Below the pieces are notes generated by a model. The model was not told the DNA's origin and searched no databases. It was given only the letters and a program-made list of their open reading frames with translations. Both the position numbers and the translations under genes were made by a program. From Pyrenula massariospora (taxonomy: Eukaryota; Ascomycota; Eurotiomycetes; Pyrenulales; Pyrenulaceae), in NCBI GenBank assembly GCA_021030905.1, contig JAGFMI010000017.1, forward strand, positions 434,001-498,000: 64,000 nt of DNA, written 5' to 3'. Of this stretch, positions 11,183 through 21,249 are shown in pieces. The stretch's first letter is position 1; every line of letters begins with the position of its first letter.

Positions 11183-13515
11183 ATGAATGAACCAACACCT
11201 CATCACCAGATCGGTGCCCCTACGCAGCTCGGGCAACTAGGAGAACTCCCCGCCAGATCGATAAGCCATTACCCAGGAAACTTTGGTCCTTTCGCGCAGG
11301 CGTACAGCTGCCCATCGGGCTACTACCCACATCAGGAGGGGATGCAATGGAACCATCACAGCGCTCTTATGAATATTTCAACATTAGAAGAACAGCATGG
11401 GACTAGTCTAGAATTGGCAAATTTGGAGCCAGCAGTCATGGAGCATGAAGGGCTTGGTGAGAGTCGTGTTCTGTAAATAATTTCGAATGCTAAGACTTTT
11501 TAGCTGCCGATCGACGTGAACGGTCCAAGCTTCAAGCTAAAGCCAGCAAGATGCCCTCTAAAGGAAAGGGCACTCAGCAATCCGCAACAAACAAACCTAT
11601 CAATATTGTTCAGCACAATCCTTGTGCTGGTGAAGGTTGGAACAAAAGACACTCTAAACAGAAAGCTAGAGAGAAGCAGTCAGAAGAGGAGAAGAAAAGG
11701 AGAAAGGGAATGGTTGAGTACGGGTCCTGTATCAGTTGTGCTTACCGAAAAAAGCAATGCGACCGGCAAGAAACTTGTGGCAGATGTCAAACAAGCAAGT
11801 GGACATGTATCCGGTGGCCGGAAGAAGCATGGCTCTGGCGCCAGCCACGAAATCCTGACATCGCAAACGTTGCTCCAGACTCTCACGCTCCAGTTTCTGC
11901 AAAGGAAGAACGACTAGAAGAGGCAAAGAACATGTCATTTTCCCAATCACAGAAAACGCTTTCATCGGCCGAAATGAATGCAACACTAGCAAAGCATGGA
12001 TCAAGCCTCACCATTAAAGTCAGGACATCAAATACCGATGTGTCGCTGTGCGAGGAATTCACGACCGATTGTGAAACATTCAGGAATAATGCCTTAAGCT
12101 TTGATTCGCATAAACTCGCATGGTCAGAACTCGATAGCAACATTGCCGGTTATATTGAAGCGCCATCGCATGCTGACAAGCTCGAAGAAAATGCCCTCCG
12201 TCATAAGAAAGTCAGACGTCTATACGATATCGCCGCAAATCTCAAAGCAATTCTTCACTCTAGGGTTTACTGCCGACCTGGCCACATTGATTTTGCGAAA
12301 ACAGTAGCTACCCTTCTCCTAGTACGTCTCATTAAGATGCTGGCTTTTGCTGCTCAGAATATCAGCGAGGTCATCTGCGAATCTATTAAGCCAAAGGGCG
12401 GTGATTTGCTGCAGGCACGACAAGCCATTGCGGTATATTACTGCGTCCTTGACGATCTCGTGATTGCGCTTGACGAGGGAAAGCTAACGGCTGATCTGAA
12501 ACAAGATCTTGAGAGCGCAGCCGCAATGGCCCATGAGAAACTGATCGCGCTCTTCGCCCTGACAGAGCGTTGCGTTCAAAAGGGCAGGAAACGTGGCCCT
12601 AGAGGCACTTTAAAGTCCTTTGCACGAATATTCACCGGCAGTAAGCAGCCAACGAAAGGCCCGGATGAAGAAGCCGCACAGGAATCGTTAGAAAAATTCC
12701 AGGGAGATTGTGGCATTGATATTCAATCCTGCCTCGACCTCCAAATGGCAATCATTCCCGACCCGACCACAACGCAACCTAACGACCAATGTTTTCTCCA
12801 TCCATGGTTTCCCATGTCAGACCTTCTAAACACCGACACCGAGACTCTCAGATCGAAACTCCTCAATCCTCTTCCCGCGCCTTCCACAACACCTTTGAGT
12901 CCGATTCTTGGAAGTCCATCTTCAGAGACTTTCCCGGTCGCGGGTGAAAACCAACCTCCTCCCGAATCGCCTACCACCACCGAACCAGTGCCTCTAAATA
13001 GAACACTTCTCGAGCATATCTCGAGTCAACCACATCGCACGAAGCGGCTTGCTGTCCACATAAAGCGCGCTCCAGCAACACGCTCTTCCCAGTCCGATAC
13101 TGTTGTTGCGTCATCGACAGACGCGAACACCATCACCGGTGAACCCCTCTCTCCTGAACCTGAGTCCACAGAAGACGACCCAATGCCAGACACTTTGTTC
13201 AAGAAACCTCAAACCCCCGCCCCTGAGCCGGTTCCAGAACCTCATTTCCCTTCCTCTCTCCCTCACAGGTCATCGAATTTCGTCATGGAAGGAGAATTTG
13301 GTGGCCCTCTCTCGCCAACGGTCCATGGCATTGGTTCCCTAGTTCAAAGATACTACCGTCATGATTCGATCAAGGCGTTGACTATGCAGCCCCGGCGGCA
13401 GAGCACGTCCGGTTCAGAGTCGAGCGTTGTCAGCTTGGCGCAAAGGTTTCGCCCCAGGAAGAGGATGCATGTTGCGTCAGGTTTGAGTGAGGATATGACC
13501 TTTATGAGAGGTTGA
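11183..13515 (+). CDS. Zn2Cys6 (fungal-type) transcription factor
   Basis: A binuclear zinc cluster protein, expected to be a nuclear DNA-binding regulator. Its target pathway cannot be told. Two exons, 11183-11456 and 11504-13515, join over a 47-nt intron (gtgaga... gctaagac... tttttag), giving 761 residues. The zinc cluster reads CX2CX6CX5CX2CX6C (CISCAYRKKQC then DRQETCGRCQ and a final C) from about residue 167, preceded by a basic KKRRKG segment. An N-terminal Gln/Pro/His-rich region precedes it. The middle part has an alpha-helical look. The last 200 residues are Pro/Ser/Thr-rich, with runs of Glu-Pro, as in activation regions. I see no clear fungal_trans middle-homology domain. An earlier 5' exon cannot be excluded. 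Confidence 0.85.
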
Positions 13516-14539
13516 TAGCTACTCACCCTATGTTCAATTCGTGTGTTTTTGTTTTGTCGCGTTGTTGGGCTAATCTTGCACTGCATGTCTGTCTTGGATG
13601 CATACATGTCTTTATCGGCGTCCGCTCAGCTCCTCCCGTGCATTGGCTCGGGGTTCTGAACACTGCACCTCGCTGCCGCACACATATGGGAGGTTCTTGA
13701 CTGCGTGCATTGTGGGATACGAAAGAAGCTATACTTCTATGTTTTTATGGATTATTGGGATGTTATGGATCACGGGACTACGGGTAATGGGACTCTATCT
13801 TTGTGTATGCTTTTCTTCATCGCTTTTGGAATGGACATTTTTCTTCGCGAGGCAACAGATACCCTCGGCGCTTTTTCATGGATACTCTTGCTTGCTTTCT
13901 TGCTTTGACATACTTTTACGGCATTGCGATTGTACGTATCTCTATTGGCTTTCGCCTGTAATCAGCTTGAAACAAGATGTTCAACTTGGTCCTCCATTAC
14001 AAATCCTCTAAATGTAGACCAATCTACGCCTTTTGACGTCCTGAGTGAATTAACCTGAGCCTGCGGGACGGCGCAACGTGATATCTCTGACAACCCCCGC
14101 GGGCGACGTCACACTTCCCTCTCTCCCACAGAAGACCTCTTTACAACAAAGAGTCCGTCCTTTCCCGCTTACATGCTGTGGCGGAACCGTCCTACCTTCG
14201 AAGGCATCTAGGCCGCGTTCGGCCAGCCAGGGGAAATAGAATAGATACATCTTCCTAGGTTAGCTATCTAGCTAGCCAGGTCTTTTGAATGGAGACAGGC
14301 CCCAAGTTTTCCAGAAGGGGATTTCTCCTATAGCCACCTAACTGGCGTAAGGAAGGCCGAAGCGCTGAGTGGACAGGCAAGCCAGAGATCGAGGTAACGC
14401 TTGGCTGTAAGGTGAGAGCGGAGCGGTTTGGCCCAAAGCTGCTGAGTGCCCAACTACCTACCCAGCGTATCTCGCTGTCCCCCTCCCCTCCAAAATCTCG
14501 GCCCTCGCAACCCCATCTAGCACCCCTAGCACACCTAAC
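13516..14539. other. Intergenic downstream of the regulator
   Basis: About 1 kb with no supported gene. A CTAG/CTAGG-rich patch lies near 14250-14280 (cttcctaggttagctatcta), related in composition to the CCTA/TAGG tracts inside the adjacent decayed exonuclease gene. Confidence 0.4.
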
Positions 14540-15211
14540 CCTCCCCATCTCCGCCATCACCAACATCGCCCTACGCGCATACTCCGCGTCATTCAAACCC
14601 CCCCCCCTTTCTGCGCCCGCAACCCCATCCCACACACCAGCTCGTCCCGATCGACGCCGTGCACGTGCTTGGACACGTACCTAGGTCGTGTCCAGCGCGC
14701 CCAGCAAGTGCGTACGTCGAGGCCGACGGCTAGGCTGCGCTGCGTAGGATGCGGAGCTCGGTGGCCGACTAACTTAGGAAGATGGGGCGGCGGGGGAAGC
14801 CGTCGGGGTGCAGGGTCTTGGTGAGGATGGGTGCTAGGTCTGCTTGGGTGCAGGTGCCGAAGCGGAAGGACTCGAGGCGCTTTTGGGCGGCGGGTTGTGG
14901 AGTGGCAGGATGTTGAGATTGGGGGTTTGCTGCGGTGCCAGGTTGGGGGAGGTGGCGGGTGTCGAGCGTGGAGATACCTAGGTAGGTAATTGTTTGATTC
15001 TATATGGCGGTATGGGGTTGGCTTCACAGAAGGACTCAAGCGGCGGTGCGTGTTCGAAGTCGATGGAAATAAAGAGGGCGTCTGGAAATTGCGAGTGGAG
15101 GCATCTGTCGACGAAACTCTGCAAGACAGGTATGTCGTTTTTCAATCTCCTTGTTGTAGATCGGGATATTTCTTTTTGTCGCGCTTTGTTTCGATACGCC
15201 TCGGACGCCAT
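14540..15211 (-). pseudogene. Decayed Gfd2/YDR514C-like DEDDh exonuclease-fold gene
   Basis: Pieces of one protein family appear in order on the minus strand but in different frames. They are: an N-terminal helix region (RRLKNDIPVLQSFVDRCL), an exonuclease motif I (ALFISIDFEH, near 15050-15080), the family-typical GISTLDTRHL (near 14950), then FRFGTCTQ, LVGH, ELRILRS, LGALDTT, YVSKHVHG and a motif III-like NDAEYARRAML (near 14550-14605). The last matches the HNAGNDA-type segment of this family. At least four frame changes separate them. Two coincide with extra CCTA/TAGG units: 8 nt near 14976-14983 and 4 nt near 14682-14686. No introns of plausible length explain the shifts. I therefore read it as a pseudogene. 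A misassembled or error-bearing stretch is the alternative. Confidence 0.6.
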
Positions 15212-15582
15212 ATCTACCCTGCTGGCGAGAACGGTGATATTTAAAGACTCTTCTTGGAGCTGTAAGAAGCATTTCGCAAGACGAGGCTGATCAAAGGTCA
15301 AATCGGTGGGCGAATGAGAGATGATATATGCATGGAGACGAAAAATCCTTTTTTGGTGAACCTGATTCACACATCATCCGGGAGCGCACCACGGAGTCGA
15401 GCTCCGATTACCGGAAGAGCAGCGCACACATTTATAAAATGTTGATAATAGCCGAGGCATATCTCAAATTAATATTCTTAGAGGTCGTGCTTCGTTGCAT
15501 AGACGCTTTTCCTGTGTCGCGTCCAAATGTACAAATCCCTCTTAATCCAGTTTTCTCAGCATGTCTTCGACCTGCCGAATTC
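15212..15582. other. Short intergenic gap
   Basis: Between the start of the decayed exonuclease and the 3' end of the uS7m gene on the same strand. The open frame of the pseudogene extends upstream here, but without convincing protein-like sequence. Confidence 0.4.
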
Positions 15583-16906
15583 CTACCGCCGTCCTCGACC
15601 CTGGACCAAGCGAATATTACTCCGCCCCGCAACCCCCAGCCGATGGACCAACGCCCTCCTCTCCCAACAGCTACCCTTCCCCTCCGCCGTATCCACAATA
15701 ACCCTTGCGACGCGATCCCCAAAACTTAGTTCCCGCCTCCGCTCACTCGCATCGATGATCCATTTGATCGCCATCCTCCTCCTCCTACGTTCCGAGAGAG
15801 GGACGGGAATAGGCAGGGAGGCGCCACCGCCAGCTATGCCACGCTGTTGGCGAATTTTGATGAGCGGGGAGAGGGAGTCGATTACACAGGTCAAGTAGAG
15901 AATTGGGTTAAGGGGGAGGGTTGAGGGGATAGTGCCGATGGGGAGGCGGAGGGGGACCGTGGCAGGTGGTTGAGGGGGAGGGGAGGTGCGGAGGTGGGTG
16001 AGAATTTGGGAGACGTGCTGTGAGAGCAGAGCATTAATTCTTTGTCTTGGGGTTTGGCGTTGGGGTGTGGCGCAGAGTGAGAGCGTACCTTCTGCGCCAA
16101 ACTTAATTTTCCATCCTTCATCATGAGCTTTGTTAGCTGATTGACCGCGGGGTCGTACCGTTCTTTGAAGCGGTTTCTTCTCGAGATGGCTTCGAACCAT
16201 TCCCCTTTAGAGCTTTGGCGTATTTCTGTGGATAGGGATGGCATCCCGAATTTTAGTCCCTTCTCTGAGCCATCGAGATTGGCAACCTGTGTGGGCAGAA
16301 GCTGCTTTGCTACCTCGGTGACTTCTTTAATATCGTTGGCAAGAGTTGAGGCAGGTTTTCGAAGCGACGCAGGGTCAACGTTGACAAATTCGGTTTCAGA
16401 TGCTGCGACATCGGACCCAAAGCCTGAGTCTGCGTCGGAATCTAGATTGTGGGTGGTTTCAGCGTGGCGACGGATGGAGGTCGAGAATGAGCGAGTTCCG
16501 GATGGAGACGAGAAATTGGATGAGGATGAGGATGTCTTGGATTTTGCTTCGTCTTTCATGATTTGGGGGGCTTTTTCTTGACTTTCCTTGTCTCTTTGAA
16601 AGATCTGTAGAGAACGTTAGTGAAGGTTTTCGAGCTCGTTCAACATTATGTTCTCACGTCTTGCACTGGAGTGCCTTGATTCAACTCTGGTCCTTGTTCT
16701 CCCGTAGCCTTGGCGGTAGCTGCCGCTTCCTCACTGACGTGGGGTAGTTGATCTTGATTGGGTCCTTTTTGTTGGTCGGAGGTTGGAAGAGGCTTCTCTT
16801 TTGCGGTGATGGTACGCGAGGATAGTAATGGTACATTGCAGAGTAGATCTCGTCGTACCCGGACTGGCAGGGGCTGAAAGACCCCAAACTTTAGTCGCGG
16901 GGGCAT
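15583..16906 (-). CDS. RSM7: Mitochondrial small-subunit ribosomal protein uS7m (Rsm7)
   Basis: uS7 binds the 3' major domain of small-subunit rRNA. This is the nuclear-encoded mitochondrial form. Three exons, 16906-16658, 16604-16089 and 16017-15583, have introns of 53 and 71 nt and make 399 residues. The first exon holds a basic, Ser/Arg-containing presequence (MPPRLKFGVFQPLPVRVRRD). The uS7 core starts at YDPAVNQLTKLMMKDGKLSL and continues after the splice with HVSQILTHLRTSPPP, then SPLIKIRQQRGIAGGG, SERRRRRMAIKWIIDAS and RRALVHRLGVAGRSN. All of these are characteristic of fungal uS7m. The region between presequence and core is long and low-complexity, as is common in filamentous fungi. 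Confidence 0.93.
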
Positions 16907-17814
16907 TTTGAGAATGCGACTGTGCTGTGGGAGCCGTTAGAGTCTTTGCCAATGGCCAGACCACCTTCAAGCAATTGTTCACGAAGTGCCTATGGGGAAG
17001 TTTGCAGGCGGGTCGGGAGCTAAGTTCAGGCTTGGCAGTCTTGACTTGAAATAGCAATCGCCTAGCCAGGGAAGGCATAGACCGCGCTATCTTCATCAGG
17101 TAAACGCACCTCTTCCGCGCATCTAGCATCGCGCAACTGCATTAACGCGGTCGCCTTTGTAACAACTTTAGTAATTAATTCTAGAAAACTCCCGACGGTT
17201 GTACAAGAAATATAATCATCAAGTCTAAGCGCCTTATTACTACAAGCTCACTGACGCGAGTCGCGACGATCTCCGCTCACTACTTACAGCCTGGTAGCAA
17301 CGCAATCTCACCCGCACCCATCATGCTTTACGATGACAACCGACATTTCGAACGTCGAAATCTATTCACGGCAGTTTTATTTGGACTGTGGAGACTATAG
17401 ACGGTCAACGGGGATCCATTCATCAAAATCCTAATGTTCTTATCATTTGCAATGTCCAAGATCATGCATAGTATTTGTATAGACGTAAGTATAAGGTATA
17501 GTATATGCTATCCAGGCTCGTTCCGTCATGAATTTGTTACTTCGTGACATATACGCTATAGTCATGTCTCTCTTTAGCAGTGTTATAGTTACTCAAAATT
17601 CGCAATACTCATGAAAATTCAAACCCAGGGCTGAACAAGCTCCACTTTCCAAAGCATTGTTTGACAGAAGAGTCGCCTCCGTAACAAGCTTTCCTTGTCT
17701 TTCACAACTGTCTTCCTTCACATCGACTCCGCCTTGCTGCATGTCTCTCACATACAGATTGCTCTGTGTCAGAAATGGTTCCTGAGAATGTGGAGCGGCA
17801 GCCTCGGAAGAATC
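16907..17814. other. Intergenic, left edge of the gene-poor island
   Basis: Contains the uS7m upstream region and about 600 bp of more AT-rich sequence (roughly 17150-17650). No coding signal was recognised. Confidence 0.4.
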
Positions 17815-18174
17815 TCAACCTCGAGCGTTGGCATTGTTGGGTTCATTGTCCGCTCGAGCATTGATATAGTCGGGTTCGACCTTGCCTTCGGAACGAGCAT
17901 TGATATAGTCGGGTTCAACCTTGCCTTCGGAACGAGCGTTGATATAGTCGGGTTCGGCCTTGCCTTCGGAACGAGCGTTGATATAGTCAGGTTCGGCCTT
18001 GCCTTCGGAACGAGCGTTGATATAGTCAGATTCGATATGTCGAGTGCCGACATAGTTGAGACCGTGCTCCGATTGAGCCATGGTCGAGGCCGGAATTAGA
18101 TTCGCAGTCGTCCGGACAGCAACCATTGCCAAGACCAAGGCAAAGGCCATCTTGCTAGGGGTTGAAAGAGGCAT
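17815..18174 (-). CDS. Small secreted repeat protein, peptide-precursor-like (five DYIN units)
   Basis: A 119-residue protein. It begins with a hydrophobic segment (KMAFALVLAMVAVRTTA) that looks like a signal peptide, then a short spacer (QSEHGLNYVGTRHIE). Tandem 13-residue units follow: SDYINARSEGK, twice AEPDYINARSEGK, then VEPDYINARSEGK and VEPDYINAR, closing with a degenerate ADNEPNNANARG. The 39-bp unit is nearly identical at DNA level (about 17853-18040). Gene-like context supports it. TATAAAAT sits at 18329-18322 on this strand, and a well-formed leader intron (gtaagt at 18309 to tcatag near 18258) precedes the ATG. There are no Lys-Arg (Kex2) sites between units; each ends in Ala-Arg and contains Gly-Lys. 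No family is recognised. A repeat-type secreted peptide or RiPP-like precursor is the best guess, and a structural cell-surface role is the alternative. Confidence 0.62.
   Translation of the reverse strand: MPLSTPSKMAFALVLAMVAVRTTANLIPASTMAQSEHGLNYVGTRHIESDYINARSEGKAEPDYINARSEGKAEPDYINARSEGKVEPDYINARSEGKVEPDYINARADNEPNNANARG
17853..18041 (-). repeat. 39-bp tandem repeat inside the secreted repeat protein gene
   Basis: Near-identical 39-bp units in phase with the reading frame encode the DYIN cores. Because 39 is a multiple of three, other frames on both strands are also open here and give meaningless repeat ORFs. Confidence 0.85.
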
Positions 18175-18321
18175 TGTGTGGGGAGTTGGAAGATGATTTA
18201 TGTCGATGTGGCGTGTGTTGATAAGGGTTGAGCTTAGCAGTGATCGAAGACAGTTGCTATGAGTGTTACGATATTGGAATGTTTCGATTGTGGGAGGAAG
18301 AAAACTTACCCCTGGCATAGG

Positions 18322-18329
18322 ATTTTATA
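18322..18329 (-). promoter_or_regulatory. TATA box of the secreted repeat protein gene
   Basis: TATAAAAT on the minus strand, about 150 bp upstream of the ATG at 18174 and just upstream of a leader intron donor at 18309. The spacing fits a TATA-driven fungal promoter. Confidence 0.55.
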
Positions 18330-20221
18330 GCTCTGACTCCCACGCCGGTAATACTCGGTTCACGAAGTACCTAGTACGCAATTGCGACCGGCAGTGAGGC
18401 GCGAATGCTATTTTCAGTGGCTTCATGATCTCTGCCCATAGTCACGCCTCAATTTCCACGATTTCCACTGGCGCGGAACCAGAAACTACGGAAATGAAGC
18501 TATCCGAGTGAGACATCCTATGAAGGTACGCGGCTCAAAACGGGGCGCTAATGTTATTAAGAGAAGTGGTAAGTGAACTAAGCCTCGCGAGAGCTTTGTG
18601 ATGAGAGTGATATACCGGGTAACAAAGATCCAGCAGATGAGGGGGCTCAGCATCATGGTGGGAATCCTGAGCGAAGAACACTACAGGCGACTAAGTGGGT
18701 GTCTAAGAAATTAATATCACTAAATGAGCAGCAAAGCCTGAGGTACTAACAGCGCCTAATAAACGCAAATGAATTGCCGCGATCGTTCGATCTATACAGA
18801 ACAGGGAGAGAGGGTTAGGAGGTAAAGAAAGACACATTGTTCGGAATAGCCTCTTAACCAAACTTTTCTAGGAGATACAATCTCTCTTCTTCCACAGCTC
18901 CAAATTTCAGAGTACCAACTAAGCAGCCTAAGTTTCGATCTGCTCGCTGTCGCTTGGTAATTCCGAATCAGGACACTGCACGTCAAAATTAGCTCCCAAA
19001 GAGACGATCACTGACTGCCATTTACTAAGCCATGCCTGCTCCGCCCTCGGCTTACGGCGGAGCGAATGTTTTCACCAGTGCGACGGAACTTCCCACAACT
19101 ATCAACTGTACCAAAATCGGCTCGCAGTGCCGAGCATAGCGAGCCTCATCTTGATGGAACCATGGTCATTTCTCTCCATTTTCATTCTTGGGACTGGTAA
19201 GGCCCATCTTCTCATCGGCGTCCCCCATCTTTTCTCATCTTTACTCACACCGCGAGTCCCGTCCTCCCATCTCTTCACCGTCCCCTTTCGGCCAGCCCCA
19301 CAGCTTCATCCATCAAGAATTACGCAAAGTATCAACCGCATGACCGTTGTGGCTCCATCCGACTGCATCGCCCCTTGCTCCACAATTTTCATGCAATCAA
19401 CTAGGTTGGTCAGCATGTGCGTAGCACGTGGCTGCCACGTGGGCCCAGGTGCCAGTGCTGCGCTCCGCCTTCTCAGGTACGAACGTGACCACGGCAGCTT
19501 GGAGAATTGTTCTAGCTTGCGGGAGAGGACAATGCCGTCGTAAGGCTGGTGAAGATCTGTGAAACGGCGTCTAGAGAATTACTCGGAGTGAAGGCATTGA
19601 ATGAACAGGTGAAACTAGGTGAACTGGATCACAGTGTATACTGTACGAGGGGGCTGATCGGACGAACTATTGTGCACAACATGATCGAATCACTTCTGAG
19701 ATATTTTCGGTTGGTCTCCTCAAGACTTCGAAGGTCGAGCCCTAGAATCCAACACAGCGGCGTTCTGATTTATTTGATATTAGCTCCGCGGAAGGAGACG
19801 CATCGAGTTTACTCTGCTTAATTGTGCAGAAACGCATCGTGATGTACGTATAGTAGATGGGATTCAATCCGATGGCGAGGGCGGGTAGTAGATAGATCCT
19901 TTCTGCAGCATGGGGTTGAAGAGAGCTTTTATTGGTTCGGCATTCACGATAGCCAAGCTATGGATTACTGTGCTGTAGCGTGCTCCTTGGCCGTAGGGGA
20001 TATCCATTGATAGAACCCGCGCCGGAGACGATTTTTCTTAGATAAAAGAGTGCATCGTATCGGAAGCAGAAGGTATTCGCTCTCCATGTTCTAAAGATTC
20101 TAAATCCAGGTCTGTCAATCTAACAGTGTTTATTTTGGAGAAAAAAAAGGTGCTTATGCTAATAAGGTAGACGTGTACAAAAAGTCTGCTTCTCAAGAAC
20201 AAATTCGACGGATTTGCTGTT

Positions 20222-20400
20222 ATTCTAGGAAACCTTAAGGCGTTCCCAGGAATTGATGAGCGATTCCTAGGATTAAATAGCGTGTTCTAACAATCACTAA
20301 GCCCGTTACCAGGATGACTGATGCCGTTCTCAGGAATATTCAGGCCGTTTCCAGACCCACGCCGCTCCCAAGAGAGCACGCCTGCTGGGCCGGTTCCCCT
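20222..20400. repeat. Degenerate ~20-bp tandem array with TTCCnAGGAA cores
   Basis: Seven to eight units of 18-23 bp follow each other, for example gcgttcccaggaattgatga, gcgattcctaggattaaata and gccgttctcaggaatattca. Several carry a palindromic core resembling TTCCnAGGAA. The units are diverged but the period is visible. Confidence 0.5.
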
Positions 20401-21249
20401 GCGGCCACTATTTAACAGCTCATAGGTGAAGTCAAAACTCGTGGCAGATTCCGCAAAAGAGCACCCACTCTATTAAACGTTACTCGCTTGGACATCGTCG
20501 CTTGCTAATCTGTTTGTTTAATAAGGCCCTAACGCTCTGTCTAGCCGCTAGTGAAGGATCGAGATGTTTCGGATCGTGCAGATTGGCTCAAGGGCGCGTG
20601 GCGAAAGTTCAGCTTCGTGGATTTGGATTTTTCGGGTTCGCCGTCGAGTCGTTGGCGTTTTGGGCTGGTCGGAGGGGTTGAGTGCGTGTTCGATGATAGA
20701 TTTTCTCTTGGAGTTATTAGGTTCTCCGATGGAGTTGAGTCACTTTACAATCCCAGGGTTGAAGTTGTCGATTCTACTACGTTTCAAGAAATCTTGCTCA
20801 CGTATATTACACTCGTCGAAGCAACTCCGAGGTCGAACATGCTTTTTTAAAAATAGAAATACGAAATTGGCAATGAGGAGGAACTTCCGGCGCCGGTACG
20901 TCTGCTCGGCGCGTTAGTACCTCCCACAGGCTCACTCCTAGAACCTGCCACGCAGGCGGCGATGTCACCATCTGGCAACCTCCTACACAAGTTTCTCGTA
21001 CTGAAACGCGTCATAGGGCTGGCAGGATTGGGGATGCTGTTAATCCTCTTGCCCCCGTTCCTGTAGCTTACCAGGCGTAGGCCGTAAATACCGATGTTCG
21101 AGAATTACCAAAACCTTCAATCATCTCGATACAAAAATGACGGAGAGTGCATCACGGTGTTCTGATACGTAAGTACCGACCCACCGACGCCAAACATTCT
21201 CTACTAACTGACACCACATACAAGATCGAGTGATGAACCACCCCTATTG

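Larger units (their letters stand above)
18175..21249. other. 3-kb gene-poor region
   Basis: Apart from the repeat gene's leader and the 20-bp array at 20222-20400, I find no supported gene. Frames of 80-140 codons on the plus strand (near 19127-19543 and 20564-20917) have no recognised domain and poor coding look. Convergent orientation of anything here with the large gene at 21250 cannot be judged. Confidence 0.4.

Noticed and set aside
17853-18041. CRISPR-like array appearance
   Set aside because: The units are contiguous 39-bp coding repeats with no unique spacers, in a eukaryotic gene.
17695-18099. Plus-strand repeat ORF (GTSVDIVGFGLAF units) over the secreted repeat gene
   Set aside because: It is the antisense of the 39-bp repeat. 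The unit length keeps several frames open, and this one has no signal peptide, promoter or sensible start.
20564-20917. 117-codon plus-strand ORF with an upstream TATTTAA
   Set aside because: Arg/Ser-rich, no recognisable domain, and no supporting splice or context signals.
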